DNA of 64,000 bases from Deroplatys truncata (Eukaryota; Arthropoda; Insecta; Mantodea; Mantidae), in contig CM060981.1 of the NCBI GenBank assembly GCA_030765065.1, positions 228,105,152-228,169,151 on the forward strand. The letters run 5' to 3'. The notes under the pieces are model-generated. The model worked only from the letters and a program-made list of their open reading frames with translations. It was not told the DNA's origin and made no database searches. This document shows, piece by piece, positions 11,067-24,079 of this stretch. Numbering within the stretch: position 1 is the stretch's first letter; the number at the start of each line of letters is the position of its first letter. Both the position numbers and the translations under genes were made by a program.

Positions 11067-14000
11067 TAAATGAACTTTCAGGCTTCCACGGCCGTTGTCC
11101 GTAATAATTTGACTGTCTTCTGGTACAGGCCGCGTCATGAGTAATAAAACTATCGGCGTTTCCCCTCTTCACGTACGTGGAGTGACAAATAGAATTTCAA
11201 AATTTGTACATCGTCACAAAATAACAATTTCGTATATGCCAGTTAAAAAACTAATTTCCTTAACGTCCGGTTAAGAAAACATCTTCGTCACTCCTCAGCT
11301 CAGGTGTATACAAAATTAAATGTGATTGAGGTGAGTCGTACATAGTTCAGGAAGGAAGATCGATATTATTTCGATGCAACGAACATAGATTTTTAAACAC
11401 GGGCAGCCAGAAAAGCAGCATTGGCTGAACATGTCTAAAATCAGATCTGTACATCCACTTTGATAACCATAGGGAGATTTTAGCTGTATGTGACTGCTTC
11501 TCACCCAGTACGAGAAATCGTAAAAATGTTTAAAAATAAAAGTTTATTGAATAGAGATGAAGGAGGACTCCTTAATGGAGCATGGAAAACATTGCTTATA
11601 GAACATAAAGTTAGTGGCAAGTTACAAACCAATTAGGAGCATGAGTAGGAGGGACTCAACTTTGCAGTACAATTAGGAGCGCAAGCAAAGTTGGTAGTGC
11701 AGAAGAAGCCCTCAACATGCAGGGCGAAACGTCCGTAATTTTATCAAATGTGAAGCGTCCTTTACTGGAAGACAATCAAAATCAGTCAGTATAGCTAATA
11801 TTGCTTACTATATTATGCTGGCCGCAAAAATCAAGTCTTAGTGAAAACAAAACAATAATATATGTGTCCATTCCGAAAATTAATGGCACTCTTCCCTGCT
11901 GTTGTACTGCGTATGACTATAATAGGAAGGAAATAATATCAAGAACAGTTTATACTTGAAAAAATGGGTATTTAATGCATATTACGTAAAGTAAAAGATC
12001 TACTATTCACATGTAAGCGGGAACTAAACTTGGCTTCCGTGGTGGAATGGGTAAACACACAATGACGCATCCAGAATAGGTCCAGAATACTGTAGTTGTT
12101 TTCTTTCCGTTTTGTGTGCATTCCATGATTAAATTAGAACACCTTACATTAGCCAAGAAATCCCTTCAAATAAAAAAAACTAAAGAAAGAAAGAAAAGAA
12201 AACACAGCACTAAATCTCGGTTTCTCGCGACGTATTCCAAAGATGAATTTGTTGACATGAGATTTAGTTATGGAGAAGCGTAGCAATACAAGCACAACAC
12301 CTCTAGCAAAACAGGCTTCTAGAATAAAACAACCAGCGAACACCTATAAAGACGTTTGGGTATGAGAAGAATGCTTCGAAGGAAGGTCCTGGTAACTGTG
12401 GCTGTAATGAAGAGACAGGATGGGACGGCTCTTAAAAACACGTTCATACTAGCATATGGATATAGTATGCTATCTCTGCGAATGTTGCGTATGAAATACC
12501 ATTCATACCCTCTTGCTATTTTGCCAATGGATATCACGCAACGTAGACAGTCGAGAATAACGGAACAGCGAATTGCTATAAAATGTTATATTGGAGGGTT
12601 TGCAACCATCATTGCTTTCTAATTTGGTGAGAAGTAAATCCGGATCGCTGTGAATTCCTATCGAATCATAGCAGGTAGAAATCTGTGAGGAATGTGGATA
12701 TGTGAATTCCTATAATATCGGAGAAAGGGAATATGTTAGGTCCTACAGTTTTGTAGGTTGGTGAAGCTTGATGAATTCGAAGGAGCAACCTTGGCGTGGT
12801 TAAAAATGCTGTCCTTGTTTTTTGTTTAACCACAGAAGATCTTTGTCATACAGCTAAGAATTAAAGCTTGGTCAGATAAGTTTAAAATAGACATGTCAAA
12901 TGAAATTTCCAATAACATCTTCATTAAAAAGGGGAATCCAAAGATGTACTTCAACCCATTTCCTATTTCGCTCAAACCAGCAACAAACTACTTGGAGATT
13001 GAAGCAGCTGCACTCTGATTACAGTCAGCCAAGCGCCCTATTCACATCTTCCTTATGATGGAAGTATGACTTGTGGTCTGCCAAATCTTAGGATCAAATA
13101 TTAGATGAACATTTTTTATTATATTGTTGACACACATGCCAACGAAGAATGCACGTTCCCAACAGATATGTGATCTTATTTCTCTATACACTGTTCTAAG
13201 CGGAAGAACAATATTGCCATTGTAGGAATTCACATATCAAAGTGTAGGAAGTCGCATATGAATACTATCACGGTAAATGTTGTGCTGGTATTTTTATATT
13301 ATTAATACTTGTCTTTGAAGGTTAATTATACTTTACAATTCTTGAAAATTAAGGTTATCATACGATAAGGCGAGATTGAAACGTGGAAATAGCTGCGTCA
13401 GAATTCATTCGAAGGTAATGAGCGGGAGATAGCTGAATCGTAGGCAGTACGTTAACCCTTCAAGTGCCGTATTGTGTAGTTAGCCGGATTTTACTTAATA
13501 AAACCCCTGGTTTTGTACTTTTGGGGCTGACTTTGGTCAAGTGCAGCGGAAGCCCATGCCGCTCGACTGCTTAAAATCCGCATGTTCTAAAGTCTTTATT
13601 TAAAATGTGATAACGTACGAGCATGCGGCATCACCCTTCACAACAGGTAAGATACTTTTCTATATAACTATTTGTAAAATCTCTTTACGGCCGCGTACCA
13701 TACGTTACAATAAATTATATATTCTTCTAAGGTGTGGGACTATCATGTAATTGAGACCACTGTAGTCATACTAGCAACCTTTCCCTTGGGCATGTACTAC
13801 AGAATATAGGAACCCCTAAAGACCTTCCCCATCCCAGGTTTCCTTCCTTGTTCAGCGAATCTCTTGGTCGAGTTCGAACCTTAAGTTAGTAGTATCATGT
13901 GTCGGAGACGCATGGGTCTCCTGCCACAAGTTGGAGCTTAGGCACATCCCCTGGAATCCTCTGAGCAAGTCCTCAAATATTTCCGTAACATAATTGCTAG

Positions 14001-14766
14001 AGGCGCCTGTTTTGAGCGCCTAACAACCCCCACTCTTTCATCCCCTTCTTAATGTGACATCTGGTGTAGTCGCACGGGTGAAGATCGCGGTAGGACAGTT
14101 ACTTTTGTGACCCGTTGCGCCATCCCCCAAAACCAGCCGTCACAATATTCTTACAATCCATGAATTTTTAGGAATTCACAGAATCCACAAATCCATGACC
14201 TGGCCTTTTGGCTGATCTAATAGGATCACAATGGAATTAGGCAGCTTTCACTTCCCTGAAAACTAATTTTCTCTCCTCCGCAGCACGCACCATTGCTTGA
14301 TGTATTACGAACATGGTTTATGATGGGGTTCCTCAACTATCCGTGTTGGTCCAGCACATTCTCCGGGTAATACGTCCGGGAAAATGGAAATAACCAGATT
14401 ACCTGCCTCGTTGCTGTCGCATTTCCCATTATCACGCCACTTGACTTCTTCCAGTGGGATATTCAAAGTAAGTGGTACATGCAAAGGAACCAGAAAAACC
14501 TGTATAACTTACGCAGTTGATCAATAAATTCTACAGATCCGCCCTACCTTGTCTCGTAAAGGGATTAGTTGTCGTTACATGTGAACATTGCTTCATTTCG
14601 AGCATCTGCTTTGTTTAAACAAAAATTAACACTTTTTAATAAATAATGTTTACTTTTTAAGTAAGTTCTGAAATTTATAAAGTGCTAAATGTAGTAGAAA
14701 TTCAGCAGAATAGATATTTTTCAACTTGCGAACGAATATTTTCAGCTTTTTTTACAGTGCCATATC
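11067..14766. other. No recognisable feature (3.7 kb)
   Basis: The longest repeat-poor stretch outside the palindrome. Open frames are all under 90 codons and show no motif I recognise. It could hold introns, intergenic DNA or old unrecognised transposons. Confidence 0.45.
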
Positions 14767-14767
14767 T

Positions 14768-14798
14768 AATCATCATCATCATCATCATCATCATCATG
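14768..14798. repeat. (ATC)n microsatellite
   Basis: About ten CAT/ATC triplets. The run of histidines it gives in one frame is not evidence of a gene. Confidence 0.95.
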
Positions 14799-14799
14799 T

Positions 14800-15060
14800 T
14801 CTTCTTCAAGGTTTGCATTTTGTTCAGCATCCGTTTCGTCCCGTTAATCAAACTCTTCCCTCCAACTACGCCTTGGTCTTCCTATATTCTGTTTCTCTAA
14901 TGGTTTGTATTATGTTAATAATTTTGATAATCTTCCCTCAACCATCCTTTAAACATGGTGTCTGCAGTCTTCCTACTTTTAGTTAATTCTTTCTATGAGT
15001 TTAAATACTCTCAATTCATCCCTTATTTCCTAGTCATATTTGCGGTCTAATAAAGCGTAT
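14800..15060 (-). pseudogene. Probable LINE C-terminal remnant
   Basis: On the minus strand, about 14890-14850 translates to IGRPRRSWREEFD, like the 'GRPRrrW' segment that ends the ORF2 of many non-LTR retrotransposons. The rest is too decayed to read. This is a short motif call only. Confidence 0.5.
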
Positions 15061-15362
15061 CCGTCACACATTTTAAAATCCGATTTCTATCGATTCAATT
15101 TTTTGTTTTTTTTTTGTTTTTTTGCTTTTTGTTCAGACTACCGTTTATATGGAATATTTTTCGAAAAGTTTGATTGTCCCACAAATGGCTGTGATGATTT
15201 TGATTAGCATATCATATGTTTAAGATATTCTGATGACGAATGAAGGGTATATTTTGAATATTCTGGGAATGTCCCCAAAATCCTCTTCATTCTGAATGAC
15301 TTTCGCATAAGTGGTAAAATGTAGGAGATAGACACAATTTTACTACACAAGAAATGTAGATA

Positions 15363-15713
15363 TGGCGGCGCCGTGGCCGAGGGGTTAGACCGCTCGCCTC
15401 TCACGAAGGCAGCCCGGGTTCAATCCCAGGGACCCGCATGTGGGATTTATGGTGGACAAAACGGCGTTTGGGCGGGTTTTCCCCGGGTTTTCCCGCTATT
15501 CATTCCACCAAATGCTCCATCGTTACCTTTCCTTTCATCCATTTCACCATCAGTTCTACTTGCTTCCTCACATCGGGCTGATCACCCATCCTGGATATTC
15601 TGTCTGATCCATGAGTGTCTGCTCCTCGACGGACCTCTGACCCCAAGCACCCGCCTGTAAGTCCTAGGGGGTGTAAGTCCTACGTAAGAGGAGGTTAAAC
15701 AGAGAAGGAGGAA
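15363..15713 (+). mobile_element. tRNA-derived SINE-1 with 12-bp target duplication
   Basis: The A-box region is GTGGCCGAGGGGTTAGACC and the B box is GGGTTCAATCCC. It is flanked by a perfect 12-bp direct repeat, GAAATGTAGATA, at 15351-15362 and 15714-15725, the signature of LINE-driven retroposition. It sits in a family R copy and is therefore younger than it. The frames crossing it are not genes. Confidence 0.93.
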
Positions 15714-15738
15714 GAAATGTAGATAATGTTAAAACACA

Positions 15739-15741
<3 letters not shown>

Positions 15742-15779
<38 letters not shown>
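15742..15779. repeat. (TA)n microsatellite
   Basis: About 19 TA dinucleotides inside a family R copy. Confidence 0.97.
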
Positions 15780-15780
<1 letters not shown>

Positions 15781-16092
15781 TTATTGCTGGGTGATTCATT
15801 TCCGAGATATCCCTCGTTATTTGTTTGAATTTTCCAAAACTTACCCTTTTTCTCGAATGGGAATTCGTTATGCAAAGAGAATGGAATGCTCCACATAGAA
15901 ACCAGCTCTTAAAAAATATTTGACTATCGCTTAAAGTCTACCATATTCCCCTTGCACTGACATGAAAATTAGCAAAAAAATGTTTGTTTCCATTAACACG
16001 AAGTAGATGGAGAATAAGCGTTTGTAAAAATAGTTTGTACAAGAATAGAGAAACTCATGTGAATGCAACACATCAGATTCTTTTTATAAAAT

Positions 16093-16367
16093 TTTATCTG
16101 CGTCTCCTTCCTCGTCTGTCTTAGTATTCTCCTTATGGTGCCACAAATGAGATTAAACCTATGGAGTTTATTGTCTACTTCGCTTTAATCTAATACAGCC
16201 GTTGAACCATATCCCAAATTTGCATACATATCGGAATTTGTTCGTTAATTCGTCGTTTTTTACAATCTTGCTTTTAATGCGTTTTTTTACCTGAAAACGC
16301 TAAAACGTTTGTTTTATTTTTTGGTATTTTCTGATGTAATTCGTTAATTAATTTAATATTTGTGTTC
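16093..16367. other. No clear feature
   Basis: AT-rich. It may be the 3' continuation of the minus-strand LINE remnant that starts at 16368, but no motif is readable. Confidence 0.4.
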
Positions 16368-16725
16368 TCATTTGTAATTATCTTTTGATTCTGCAATTAT
16401 TACCTTGGTCGTCAGCATACAATATAGTGCCCATTTATGGTTCATTAATTTTAAAATGTTTATTAAAACTATTTGGCCAAATACAGAAACATCGTCGATA
16501 TATAAATTAGACAAACTAGGCGATTGTGGACATACTTGTTTAACTCCATGATTTACTTCTATAGTGAGGGAACCAATGTTACTCAGTATGTCTGCTTTAA
16601 TGGTTGTTCCTATGTACCTTTCACTTATTACTTCCAGTAGATGTATTAGTACTCCTTTTAGTATTGTTACTCCCATAGTACATTCCCTTGAACACATTCG
16701 AAAGTTTTCTCATCATTTATAAATA

Positions 16726-17603
16726 CGAAGGCTGATCAACAAAGACTGAGACTAATTTTTTCCTGTAGCTTCCGTGATAGTTTCGTATCTGTAACATAAA
16801 TATTTGAAAAGAGCGAGTTTTTATGTATAATGTTGGTAGGCGGCAGCACTTTCGTATTGGTAGGTTGGTAGAAATGCTCTATTTTGTAGACCCTACGTGC
16901 ATTTCGCATACCAGACAATGGAGGTGATGCATTTTTTAAATCGATTATCACCGGTGATGATTCATGGCTGCATCATTATGATCCTGAGGGAAAACAAGCC
17001 TGCACAGTGTGAAAATCGCCAGGTTCTCCAACACCAAAAAAGGCAAAAGTTGTTCCATCTGCAGGGAAGGTGATGGTGATCACATTTTTTGACTGTAATG
17101 GAATGATTTACCAGCATGCGGTTCCCCCTCACAATACTGTTACAGCAGCATATTACAGGTCAGTATTGGCTACACTGAGGAAGCACATTGCAAAGAAACG
17201 ACCAGAGCTTTTTCTGACTGGGTGGCGACTTCATCATGACAATGCACCGCCTCACGTCGCAAATCAAGTCATGCAGTTTCTGGCTCGATTAAACATTACC
17301 TGTGTACCACATAGCACCGATCTTGCACTCTGTGACTTTTCTTTATTCCCATCACTAAAGGCAAAGCTTAGGGGTATTCGATTTGAGAACTCGGAAGCAG
17401 TGCTCAAGAAAAGTGAGGCGATTCTCAAGGACCTGACAAAGAATGGTCTGCAGCACGTGTTCAAGGACTGGCAGAGACGCTATAAAAAGTGCATTGAAGT
17501 AGGAGGGGACTACTTTGAAAAAGATCATGTAAACATTGAATTGGAGTAATAAACATCTGTGAAAAAAAAATCCGTCTGAGTCTTTGTTGATCAGCCCTGT
17601 GGG
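16726..17603 (+). mobile_element. Internally deleted mariner, TA duplication, inside a LINE
   Basis: The terminal repeats share GGCTGATCAACAAAGACT near 16729 and, inverted, near 17595. TA flanks both ends (16724-16725 and 17604-17605). At 878 bp it is shorter than the usual ~1.3 kb because the N-terminal half of the transposase is missing. The flanking LINE reading frame continues on both sides. Confidence 0.88.
16935..17549 (+). pseudogene. mariner transposase, catalytic half, inactivated
   Basis: In one frame the sequence runs from FKSIITGDDSW, with the first catalytic Asp at 16956-16958, through a TGA at 17010-17012 where family members usually have Trp. It continues to HHDNAPPH (second Asp, 17238-17240), STDLALCDF (third Asp, 17334-17336) and IEVGGDYFEKDH at the C-terminus. 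Between the second and third Asp there are 31 residues instead of the 34 typical of mariner (DD34D). About three residues of the PPYSPDLAP loop are lost. The DNA-binding domain is absent. Three independent lesions make it non-functional. Confidence 0.9.
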
Positions 17604-17906
17604 TAAACATATTTCTAATCGGTATTCCCATCTCTTTCTATTAACAGTTGTAATGCATGTATACAATTATGCTAGATCTTCCTTTCCTATATCCGCTTTG
17701 GCTTTCTGAGTTTATAGAATTCATTAAAACATTTAGACGTCGCGCTATTACTTTGGCAAATACTTTAATGTTCTATAGCTGTGCAAACAATTCTGATTTA
17801 CGTATGTCGGCATACATTTTATTTAATTCCCCCCCTTTTGAAGTATTGTACAGGCGTTTATTGTTTCCATATTTGGTTAGTTTCTTCTCAATATGTACCA
17901 GACTAA

Positions 17907-18835
17907 TTACTTTCTCTACTACGTAGAGTAAATAGGGGAAGTATTGCATTCCATCCAAAAAACCCATACCGAGATTTCACCGGAAATACATTTTTGAGGT
18001 AGGGTTTATCAATTTTGATTTCTATAATTCGCACTCATGGAAATTACTATTTTAAGTCATTTGAGTTATTAAGATGTTAAGTTATATTACATATTTATTA
18101 TTTTTAATTCCCCTGAATCCAAATTAAAGAATTTTTGCAAACATATCTATGTATCTGTCTGTGGACAATATACTCAAAAACGAAGAGCCGGATAAACACA
18201 GAAACTTGGTATTTAGGTTCATATCTTGCAAAGTTGCGAGACGAAGATTTTCAACAAAATCCACCCACCACAATCTATCCTTTAAATGGAACCTTAATGG
18301 AAATGGCTCTAACGATTTTAATTAAAGTTACATACATTCAAGCTGTTTACATGAATACTAAAATATATATCTTGAATTTTCGGGGGATAGCTTATAAATT
18401 CCTCTTTATTCGGAGGGAATTTTGAATGATCTTGTGTAACTGGTAAACGTTAAGCGATAGACGAAAATCTGCTACACAAAACATGTAGATCCCTTTAAAA
18501 CACACAATTTATTTAAAGTAAGCATTTTTTGCAGTATAAGCCGTTTGTGACGTATCCGTTATTAAAGGTTCGAATTGTTCATTTCCTGGTCATTCTCTTA
18601 AAGTCCTTTCAACATTCAGTTGTTTCTCGCGATTGTATGGAAACAGTATGGAATTAAACATTAGGCTACCACTGCTCTCTTTGTATCTATAACAAAATGT
18701 GTAATGTAGCTATTTGGATTACAATGTACTTAATAGAAAAACAAGCTTGAGAAGAATAATTTGTGTACCCAGAAATAAACGATAGAGGATGGAGAAATTC
18801 GTGTTGTGTATCACATTAGAATCTTTCTGGTCTGA
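17907..18835 (+). repeat. Family R copy, subfamily B
   Basis: Starts at TTACTTTCTCTACTACGTAG and ends near GTATCACATTAGAATC. The 3' half is the B type: ATCCGTTATTAAAGGTTCG, ACATTCAGTTGTTTCTCGCG and AATAAACGATAGAGGATGG. About 120 bp of extra sequence sits at roughly 18001-18115. Confidence 0.87.
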
Positions 18836-19547
18836 TCAGTTAATTATGTAGGAAGGGGTTAATAAAACAGTAAGCAAATACAAACTAAAGAACACAAATA
18901 AATATAAATGAAGGCAAAGGAAATGAAGAAACTAATATCTGTATTTTTGAAGGGGACAGAGATAAAGGAACTGAACTTTGAAGATTTGAAACCTGTGTTT
19001 AATGTACTTTGACGTTTGATACAGACTTGTGCTTTATTCAGCTGAAAGCTAGCAAAGAGTATGCATCACAGCGTCTCTCCGCTAAAATAAGTTTTATTTG
19101 CATATGCGGTCGCTCTCATAATTTCGTAGACCTTTAAATGTTGACTTTAAACCCACATAAACGACTTCTGCTATCTTTTAGAGCATTACTTGAAGCATAT
19201 AGTTATTTTCTGTGAAAACAAGAACCCCTGTTTAAACAGTCTGCAATCTACGGGCTGCATAAACTGAATAAAATCTTAATGCATTGGTAGTCCACCTAAG
19301 TATGTTAGAATATCATGAAGAATGAAGGCAAAATATCTAGCAGTCCAACTTGAAGAGGTGTTCATGTTAAAATATTCAGCTTGTCATTTAACCTCTCTTC
19401 TTACCAGTACAGGGATTAGGCTTTGCGTACATTGGTGTCCCATTTTCTCCGTCATTAAACTCCTGACTAATATTTCGGCATTTGACTTGGTTCCACGTAT
19501 CGTCGAATTCTCTTTGAATGTGATTTAAATCTTATCTTATTCTGTAA
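18836..19547. other. No recognisable feature
   Basis: AT-rich, with short frames only. Confidence 0.45.
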
Positions 19548-21060
19548 TTCTACTTTCTCTTCTACGTGCTTGCAGTAAGTAGAGGAATTGTATTGCACCC
19601 AAAATTTCGAATCGGAGATTTCACTGCGAATATATAATTTCAAGACTTTTGAACGCCCAAAAAAACTTGATACATTCACATGACCTTCTACCCTCTATCT
19701 TTTATTAGTGGATATACTTATTATTAATATTAAAGCTTATTTTTCTATCAAATTCATTATAATCCAAATAAACCTTGTAATAGCAACATTACACATTTCG
19801 TTATAGATACGAAGAAACCAGCGAAAGTCAAATGTTAAAAGGGTGCATGCTGACCTTAAAATTCCATACTGCTTCCATGCAAGCTCTAGAAACAACTGAA
19901 TGTTGAAAGGACTTTAAGAGAGTGACCGAGAAATAAACAATTCGAACCTTTAATTACGGATGTTTAACAAATCTCTTACACTATAAAAACTTAATATAAA
20001 TAAATTGTGTATTTTAAAGAGTTACATTTTCGCGTCTATCGCTTTTCCTTCCGAATGAAGAGGATTTCACATGCTATTCCCAGAAAATTCAAAATTAAAC
20101 ATTTTATTTGTTATATAAATATCTTTTATATGTGGTATTTTAGACAAAACAGTTAGTAATTTTTTTAGAAAGTCAAACATTTCTATAAATCTTCTATGTA
20201 AAAGGAGGTTTGAGATAGGGGACTTCTTTCAAAATCTTCGTGTTGCATCTTTGGAAGATATTGAACCTAATACCATTTTATATTTATCCTACTTTTTTAC
20301 AGACACACACATACGGACATATTTTAAAAAATCTGATGTGGAACATTCACTGGACCTTCTATACCTTCTATCGTTTATTAATGGACATAGAAATTATTCT
20401 TACAACTGCTATTTTTCTATCTACTACATTTTAATCCAAACCAACCTTTTCAGAAATAACTACATTTTACATTTCCTTACATATTCAATGGAATAGCGAT
20501 AGTCAAATGTTTAAGAACTGGACGCTATATGCTGCCTTAAAATTCCATATTGTGTATATACAATCACGAGGAAATTTAAGAGAATGACCAAGAAATAAAG
20601 AATTGGAACCCTTAATAACAGATATCTCATACATGGCTTATACTACAAAAAAGCTTATTTGAAATAAATTGTGTGTTTTAAAGCTATACATGTTATTTGT
20701 CATATAAATAAATATCTTTCATATACGGTATTTAATAAAAAATCATTACAGCCATTTTTTAGAAAACTAAACGTGTCGAGAAATGTTCTATGTAAAGGGT
20801 GGTCTGGTGTGGGGGGATTTTCTTGAAAACCTTCGTGTCGCATGTCTGGAAGATACTGAACCTAAATACCAAGTTTGGTGTTTATCCGACTGTTCGTTTC
20901 TGAGTTAGGCTGTTCACAGACACACACACAGACATGTTTCCAAAAATGTTTTTTTTGGATTCAGGGGGCCTCGAAACATATTTCCGGTGAAATCTTGGTA
21001 TCGAATTTTTGGGTGGAATACAATACTTCCCCTACTTACTATACGTAGTAGAGAAAGTAA
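19548..21060 (-). repeat. Cluster of three family R copies (one + start, two B copies in -)
   Basis: A truncated plus-strand start (19548-19655) is followed by a reverse B copy (about 19656-20330) and a second reverse copy (about 20331-21060). The last ends ACGTAGTAGAGAAAGTAAAA. Tandem same-orientation copies share the junction sequence AAATCTGATGTG. Confidence 0.83.
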
Positions 21061-21871
21061 AAATATATGCTAAATAAATTCTTGATAATGTTATCTATTT
21101 CGGAGGTATTCTTTGTTATTCTTTACAATTTTCAAACACTTTATACTTTTCTCAGCTTTCTCATACAAAGGGAAGAACATTTTAAAGCCAACACAGTGAC
21201 CGACTTTGAAGAGATTAGAATATCGCCTTACCCGACTATTCTTCCTATACCTACAACGAAATGTGTAAATGAATAATGAAAATGTATTTGTATTAGTAAG
21301 TAGTAGATGGAATAAAATGCTTTTATAAGTAATTTTAGCTAGTGGGTATGGTAGCTCTTGCAAGAAGGTAGGGGTATAGTACAGGAAGGAGGTAGTATTT
21401 ACTTGGTATGAGGCAAGTGAGGATAAGGATGCGCGTTAATGAAGAGTTGTTGGCTGTTTTCTACTTTACGTGTAACGCGCTACACAAGTTCAGCATATTG
21501 CGAACCCCTCCTACAGCTAAAGCTTTACTTGAGAGATAAGCCACTCCACCCCACTAGCTAAAACGTCGTTGAACAGAGAGTAGAAGGGTAAGTAAGGAAA
21601 AGATTTAAGGCGGTAGGACACTTTTTGCCCCCCTAACATATAAATCTAGGGGCCTGCCCCTCTCCCAAAGTTCTAAGATAGATATCTAAATAAATAAACA
21701 CAAATAAATGATTTCATAGACCGAACGCAGTTGCAAAGAATTGTCTTTATTTCAGATGCAGAACTCAACTGTTAAACAAAAGCAACGATGACTCAAAATA
21801 TGTTTCAATTAACATTGGATTAGAATCGGAGCACACAAGTACTGAATTGTTGTTTTGTTGACAGAACATCC

Positions 21872-21925
<54 letters not shown>

Positions 21926-22160
21926 TTAAAATAAGATGTGGAAAATCCTTTGGAATTACGTTGTATGTATTTTTCTAATTCGAGACTATCCTCGCACCTA
22001 AGTAATAGCAAGCTTTTAAAATGACTTTTGTTCATTTGTGTAAAACTTGTTGTGTTCGCCTAATCGCTGTTGCTGGTCGTCCATTGTCATCGTGAAGAAT
22101 ACGCCATGAATTTGGGTCATCTTTTAATACCAGACGAGTTTATAAGCGGGAATAAACATT
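21061..22160. other. No gene; contains a (TTA)n microsatellite
   Basis: Short frames only. The TTA/ATT run at 21873-21928 gives a polyasparagine frame on the minus strand that is not a gene. Confidence 0.5.
21873..21928. repeat. (ATT)n microsatellite
   Basis: About 18 triplets with one interruption at 21915. Confidence 0.97.
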
Positions 22161-23037
22161 ATTATTTTCTCTACCACCTACATGGTAGTTAGAGAAAGTA
22201 TTGTATTCCACCCAAAAATTCAATACCGATATTTCACCGAAAATATGTTTTGAAGCCTGCTGAATCGAAAAAAGGAATTTTGCGAAACATATCTGTATGC
22301 GTATCTGTCTGTGAAAAGTATACCTCAAAAACTAAATGTCAGATAAATACCAAACTTGGTATTTATGTTCAGTACCTTCCAAAAATGCGGCACGAAGATA
22401 TTTTAAGAAAATCTTCCCAAACCAGACTATCATTTACTTGGAATGTTTTTCAAAATGTTTGACTTTCTAAAATAATTGCTCTAACGTTTTGATTAAAATA
22501 TCATATATTAAATATATTTGCTTAACAAATAAAATATTTATCTTGAATTTACTGAGAATAGTCTACGAAGTCCATTTCATTAGGCAGAAATGTTGTATAA
22601 TCTTGTATAACTGGTAAACGTTAAACGATAAATGAAAACTACTGCACAAAATATATAAATCTCTTTAAACACACGATTTATTTCAAGTAAGCTGTTTGTG
22701 GCGTAATCCACTCCTGAGATATTCGATACTAAAGGTTCCAGTTGTTCGTTTCTTAGTCATTCTCTTAAAGTCCTATCAGTATTCAGTTGTTTCTCACAAT
22801 CGTATGGAAACAGTATGGAACTTTAACCACAGTCTAAAGTGTCCAGTTCTTAAACATTTGACTATCGCTGTTCCCTTTGTATACATATGGAAATGTGTAA
22901 TGTAGCTATTTCTACAAAGACTTATTTCGATTAAAATGTAGTAGAGAAAGTAATAAGCTTTAGTAAGAATAGTTTGTATACCCACTAATAAAGATAAGGG
23001 TACAGAAAGTCATCTCAATGTATCACATCAGATTTTT
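22161..23037 (+). repeat. Family R copy, subfamily B
   Basis: Starts ATTTTCTCTACCACC, has the B-type 3' half, and ends AGTCATCTCAATGTATCACATCAG. It passes directly into the next copy, so the two are tandem. Confidence 0.87.
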
Positions 23038-23175
23038 ACTTTTTCTACTAGTATAGCAAGTAGGGGAAGTATTGTATACCACCCAAAAACGATACCGAGA
23101 TTTCACCGGAAATATGTTTTGAGACCCCTGAATCAAAAAAAAACATTTTTGGAAACATGTCGTGTGTGTCTGTGT

Positions 23176-23218
<43 letters not shown>

Positions 23219-23975
23219 TGTGAATAGCATAACTCAAAAACGAACATTTGGATAAACACCGAACTTCGTATTTAGGTTCGGTATCTTCCACAGATGCGAC
23301 ACAAAGGTTTTTAAGAAAATCCCCCCACCCCAGATTACCCTTTACATGGAAATTTTTTCTAAAATCTTAATTTTCCCAAAAATGGCTCTAACGATTTTGA
23401 TTAAAATATCATATGTTTAAGATATTTTCATGACAAATAAAATGTATATCTTGAACTTTATGGAATGTCTCCAAAAGTATTCTTCATTGTGAACGACTTT
23501 TGCATAACTGGTAAACCATAAGAGATAGACAACATTTTACTACACAAAAAATGTAGATCGCGTTAAAATACACAATTTATGTCGTATAGATTTTTTTGTT
23601 GAGTGAACCATTTTCGAGATATTGCTTGTTATTCCCTTAAATTTTTCAATACTTATTTTATCAAATGGGAATTCGTTATTCATTTTTTTGTCTTGGATAT
23701 GCAAAGAGTATTAATCTGTGGCAAAGAGAATGGTGCTGCACCTAGCAACCAGCTATTAAGAGATATGTATGTGCTTAAAGGCTAATGTATTTCTATATTG
23801 TCCTTGTAAATATATATCCCCCTTACATCTACAAGAAAATTAGCAATAAGATAGTCTCCAAATGTTTATCTCGATTAACATGAAGTACATGGAGAATAAG
23901 CGTTTGTAAAAATAGTCTGTACAAGAGTAGAGAAAGTCGTGTGAGTGTAACACATCAGATTTTTTAAAGTAGCGT
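23038..23975 (+). repeat. Family R copy, subfamily A, nearly complete, with (GT)n
   Basis: Starts TACTTTTTCTACTAGTATAG and ends GAGTAGAGAAAGTCGTG then ACACATCAGATTTTT. The GT microsatellite at 23162-23220 is an expansion at the same internal site where (CA)n occurs at 2054. Confidence 0.9.
23162..23220. repeat. (GT)n microsatellite
   Basis: GT dinucleotides with a few CT interruptions, inside a family R copy. Confidence 0.96.
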
Positions 23976-24079
23976 TAAACGCCCATTCTTACTGCTTATG
24001 GTATCATAGGCGGTTCACACTGGAGGTGCATGAAATGAAATGATCATTGGGAATGGGATTATGGAAAAGAAACATCCGC

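Larger units (their letters stand above)
15117..16092 (+). repeat. Family R copy, subfamily A, with SINE-1 inside
   Basis: The family R body runs from about 15117 to 15362 and resumes at 15714. It ends with the terminal CATGTGAATGCAACACATCAG block near 16070. The 5' end is missing. SINE-1 at 15363-15713 interrupts it, and an (AT)n run lies at 15742-15779. Confidence 0.85.
16368..17880 (-). pseudogene. LINE reverse transcriptase remnant split by a mariner
   Basis: Reading the minus strand, 17800-17650 gives KVIARRLNVLMNSINSESQ followed by SGYRKGRSSI, the finger region of non-LTR reverse transcriptases. After the mariner at 17603-16726 the reading resumes with FINDEKTFECV (the 'FDF.KAFD' catalytic-Asp region, here E-K-T-F) and then VNHGVKQVCPQSPSLSNLYID. 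The latter matches the 'GVkQGcpLSP.LFnlyiD' segment with changes. Joined across the mariner, the order is collinear, so the mariner inserted into this LINE. Stops and frame changes abound and the endonuclease part is not visible. Confidence 0.82.

Noticed and set aside
14726..14986. Frame with a run of nine histidines
   Set aside because: It is produced by the (ATC)n microsatellite.
15373..15660. Open frames of 66-139 codons over the SINE-1 copies (also 7870-8133, 52796-53215)
   Set aside because: They translate the SINE in different frames at each copy; the conserved feature is the pol III promoter, not a protein.
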